Below are positions 62,404 through 64,000 of a DNA stretch of 64,000 bases, one piece after another. The notes below the pieces were generated by a model that was given only the letters and a program-made list of their open reading frames with translations, did no database searches and was not told where the DNA came from. This DNA is from Stenotrophomonas maltophilia R551-3 (lineage in GTDB: Bacteria; Pseudomonadota; Gammaproteobacteria; Xanthomonadales; Xanthomonadaceae), in assembly GCF_000020665.1 (NCBI RefSeq), contig NC_011071.1, positions 1,168,501 to 1,232,500 on the forward strand, given 5' to 3'. Each line of letters starts with the position of its first letter. Position 1 is the stretch's first letter. Both the position numbers and the translations under genes were made by a program.

Positions 62404-64000
62404 TTACCAGTTGCGGAAGCGCTTGGGCGGGTCGTACAGTCCGCCGGACCAGCGCACTAGGTCCTTCACCGAGCGCGCGGCCAGCAGATCGCGGCTGGCA
62501 TCGCGCACGGAGATGCCGAGGTCATCGGGACGGCGGATGACGCCACGGTCGCGAAGGTTTTCCACCATCGCGCGGTCGCGGCCCATGCCCACCGCGGTAT
62601 AGCCGGCCACGCCACGGACCGCCTGTTCGCGCTCCTCAGGGGTGCGGCACAGCAGCAGGTTGGCGATGCCTTCTTCGGTCAGTACATGGCTGACATCGTC
62701 GCCATAGATCATCACCGGTGGCAGCGGCATGTCCGCGCGCTCGGCCAGCTCCCATGCATCCAGCCGATCGACGAAGGCCGGCGCCATGTGCTCGCGGAAG
62801 GTTTCCACCATCTGCACCACCAGCTTGCGCCCGCGCGGTATTTCACCGGGGCGCGCCGCCTGCTGGCCGGCCTTGATCCAGGCATCGCTGGCATGGCGGC
62901 GGCCGCGTGCATCCGAGCCCATGTTCGGTGCGCCGCCGAAGCCGGCGATGCGGTCGCGGGTGGCGGTGGAGCTGTTGCCCTGCAGGTCGATCTGCAGGGT
63001 GGAGCCGATGAACATGTCACATGCATACAGGCCGGCGGTCTGCGAGAACGCGCGGTTGGAGCGCATCGAGCCATCGGCACCGGTGAAGAACACATCGCTG
63101 CGTGCGGCGATGTACTTCTCCATGCCCAGTTCGGAACCGAATGAATGCACCGACTTGACGAAGCCCGATTCGATCGCCGGAATCAGTGCCGGATGTGGAT
63201 TAAGTGCCCAGTGCTGGCAGATCTTTCCCTTCAGCCCGAGCGATTCGGCGTAGGTCGGCAGCAGCAGCTCGATGGCCGCCGTGTCGAAGCCGATGCCATG
63301 GTTGAGGCGGTTGACGCCGTACTCGGCGTAGATACCCTTGATCGCCATCATCGCCATCAGCACCTGGATCTCGGAGATCTGCGCCGGGTCGCGGGTGAAC
63401 AGCGGCTCGATGTGGTTCGGCTTCGGCGCCTGCACCACGAAGTTGACCCAGTCAGCGGGAATGTCGACGCGGGGGAGAGTGTCGACGATCTCGTTGACCT
63501 GGGCGATGACGATGCCGCCGCCGAACGCGGTGGCCTCGACGATGACCGGGGTGTCTTCGGTGTTCGGGCCGGTGTAGAGATTGCCGTGGCGATCGGCGGC
63601 CTGCGCGGCGACCAGCGCCACGCGTGGGGTCAGGTCGATGAAGTAGCGGCCGAACAGTTCCAGGTAGGTGTGGATGGCACCGATCTGGATGCGGCCTTCG
63701 GCCACCAGGTTGGCCAGCCGCACCGATTGCGGGCCGGAGAACGAGAAGTCCAGCTTCGAGGCGATGCCGCGTTCGAACACATCCAGGTGCGAGGGCAGCG
63801 ACAGCACCGACTGCACCATGTGCAGGTCATGCACCCGCGCGGGATCGAGGTCAGCCAGGCACTGGGCGAGGAAGTCGGCCTGCTTCTGGTTGTTGCCTTC
63901 CAGGCAGACCTTGTCGCCCGGCTCCAGCAGCGCGTGCAGCAGCTCGGCCACATCAGCGGCGGCGACCTCATGGCCGCGTGCCCAGGGCGAAGCACGCTCC
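62404..64000 (-). CDS. mdcA: Malonate decarboxylase alpha subunit, 5' end beyond window
   Basis: The frame is open from the right window edge to the TAA at 62404-62406 (at least 531 residues); a GTG at 63951 is internal, since the coding sense continues upstream (ERASPWARGHEVAAADVAEL). It is the acetyl-S-ACP:malonate ACP-SH transferase, exchanging malonate for acetate on MdcC. Typical stretches are DLTPRVALVAAQAADRHGNLYTG and GFGGAPNMGSDARGRRHASD, a CoA-transferase-like fold. It is first in the visible part of the operon. Confidence 0.94.
   Translation of the reverse strand, partial: ERASPWARGHEVAAADVAELLHALLEPGDKVCLEGNNQKQADFLAQCLADLDPARVHDLHMVQSVLSLPSHLDVFERGIASKLDFSFSGPQSVRLANLVAEGRIQIGAIHTYLELFGRYFIDLTPRVALVAAQAADRHGNLYTGPNTEDTPVIVEATAFGGGIVIAQVNEIVDTLPRVDIPADWVNFVVQAPKPNHIEPLFTRDPAQISEIQVLMAMMAIKGIYAEYGVNRLNHGIGFDTAAIELLLPTYAESLGLKGKICQHWALNPHPALIPAIESGFVKSVHSFGSELGMEKYIAARSDVFFTGADGSMRSNRAFSQTAGLYACDMFIGSTLQIDLQGNSSTATRDRIAGFGGAPNMGSDARGRRHASDAWIKAGQQAARPGEIPRGRKLVVQMVETFREHMAPAFVDRLDAWELAERADMPLPPVMIYGDDVSHVLTEEGIANLLLCRTPEEREQAVRGVAGYTAVGMGRDRAMVENLRDRGVIRRPDDLGISVRDASRDLLAARSVKDLVRWSGGLYDPPKRFRNW

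Overview
The window is high-GC, densely packed chromosomal DNA with short intergenic gaps. It carries many GTAG-bounded palindromes (GTAGTGCCGGCC... and GTAGAGTCGAGC... forms) that match the SMAG repeats of Stenotrophomonas maltophilia. Gene content (glucoside 3-dehydrogenase-type cluster, KaiC/hybrid-kinase pair, permease-M1 peptidase fusion, malonate decarboxylase cluster) fits the same group, so I read this as a Stenotrophomonas chromosome (Xanthomonadaceae). I saw no rRNA, tRNA, CRISPR array or intact insertion sequence.

Left part (1-14 kb): the 3' end of a GH13 amylase-like gene, an SseB-like protein, an acetyltransferase, a lower-GC pair of exported/membrane proteins of unknown function, an ABC transporter whose permease is fused to an M1 metallopeptidase, a two-domain KaiC-like ATPase overlapping a hybrid histidine kinase, a LacI regulator and ssb.

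14-23 kb: a probable defence island directly after the ssb terminator. It holds a type I restriction-modification operon in the order hsdR-rmuC-hsdM-hsdS, flanked by two gene-poor, more AT-rich stretches; the right one contains a possible small RNA.

23-35 kb: an SDR/AraC divergent pair, then a sugar-oxidation regulon. Two convergent operons (TIM-barrel protein, GMC oxidoreductase, its twin-arginine small subunit and a 3-keto-glycoside hydrolase on +; TIM-barrel protein, MFS transporter, Gfo/Idh oxidoreductase, TIM-barrel protein and cytochrome c on -) each start at an identical 14-bp palindrome. A LacI regulator is divergent from the second operon. Signal peptides suggest periplasmic oxidation and cleavage of glycosides, uptake by the MFS carrier, and cytosolic processing.

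35-55 kb: two diguanylate cyclases, a MarR/GNAT fusion, two LysR regulators each divergent from an enzyme gene, an AI-2E family transporter, acetyltransferase, lipoprotein, an ArsR-controlled cupin/DUF2867-like gene, a DUF2975/XRE pair, TerC-CBS protein, metallophosphoesterase, MFS transporter and nucleoside hydrolase.

55.7-64 kb: a malonate decarboxylase cluster on the minus strand (mdcA partial, C, D, E, G, B, H, MatC-like transporter, GntR regulator), most genes overlapping by a few bases.
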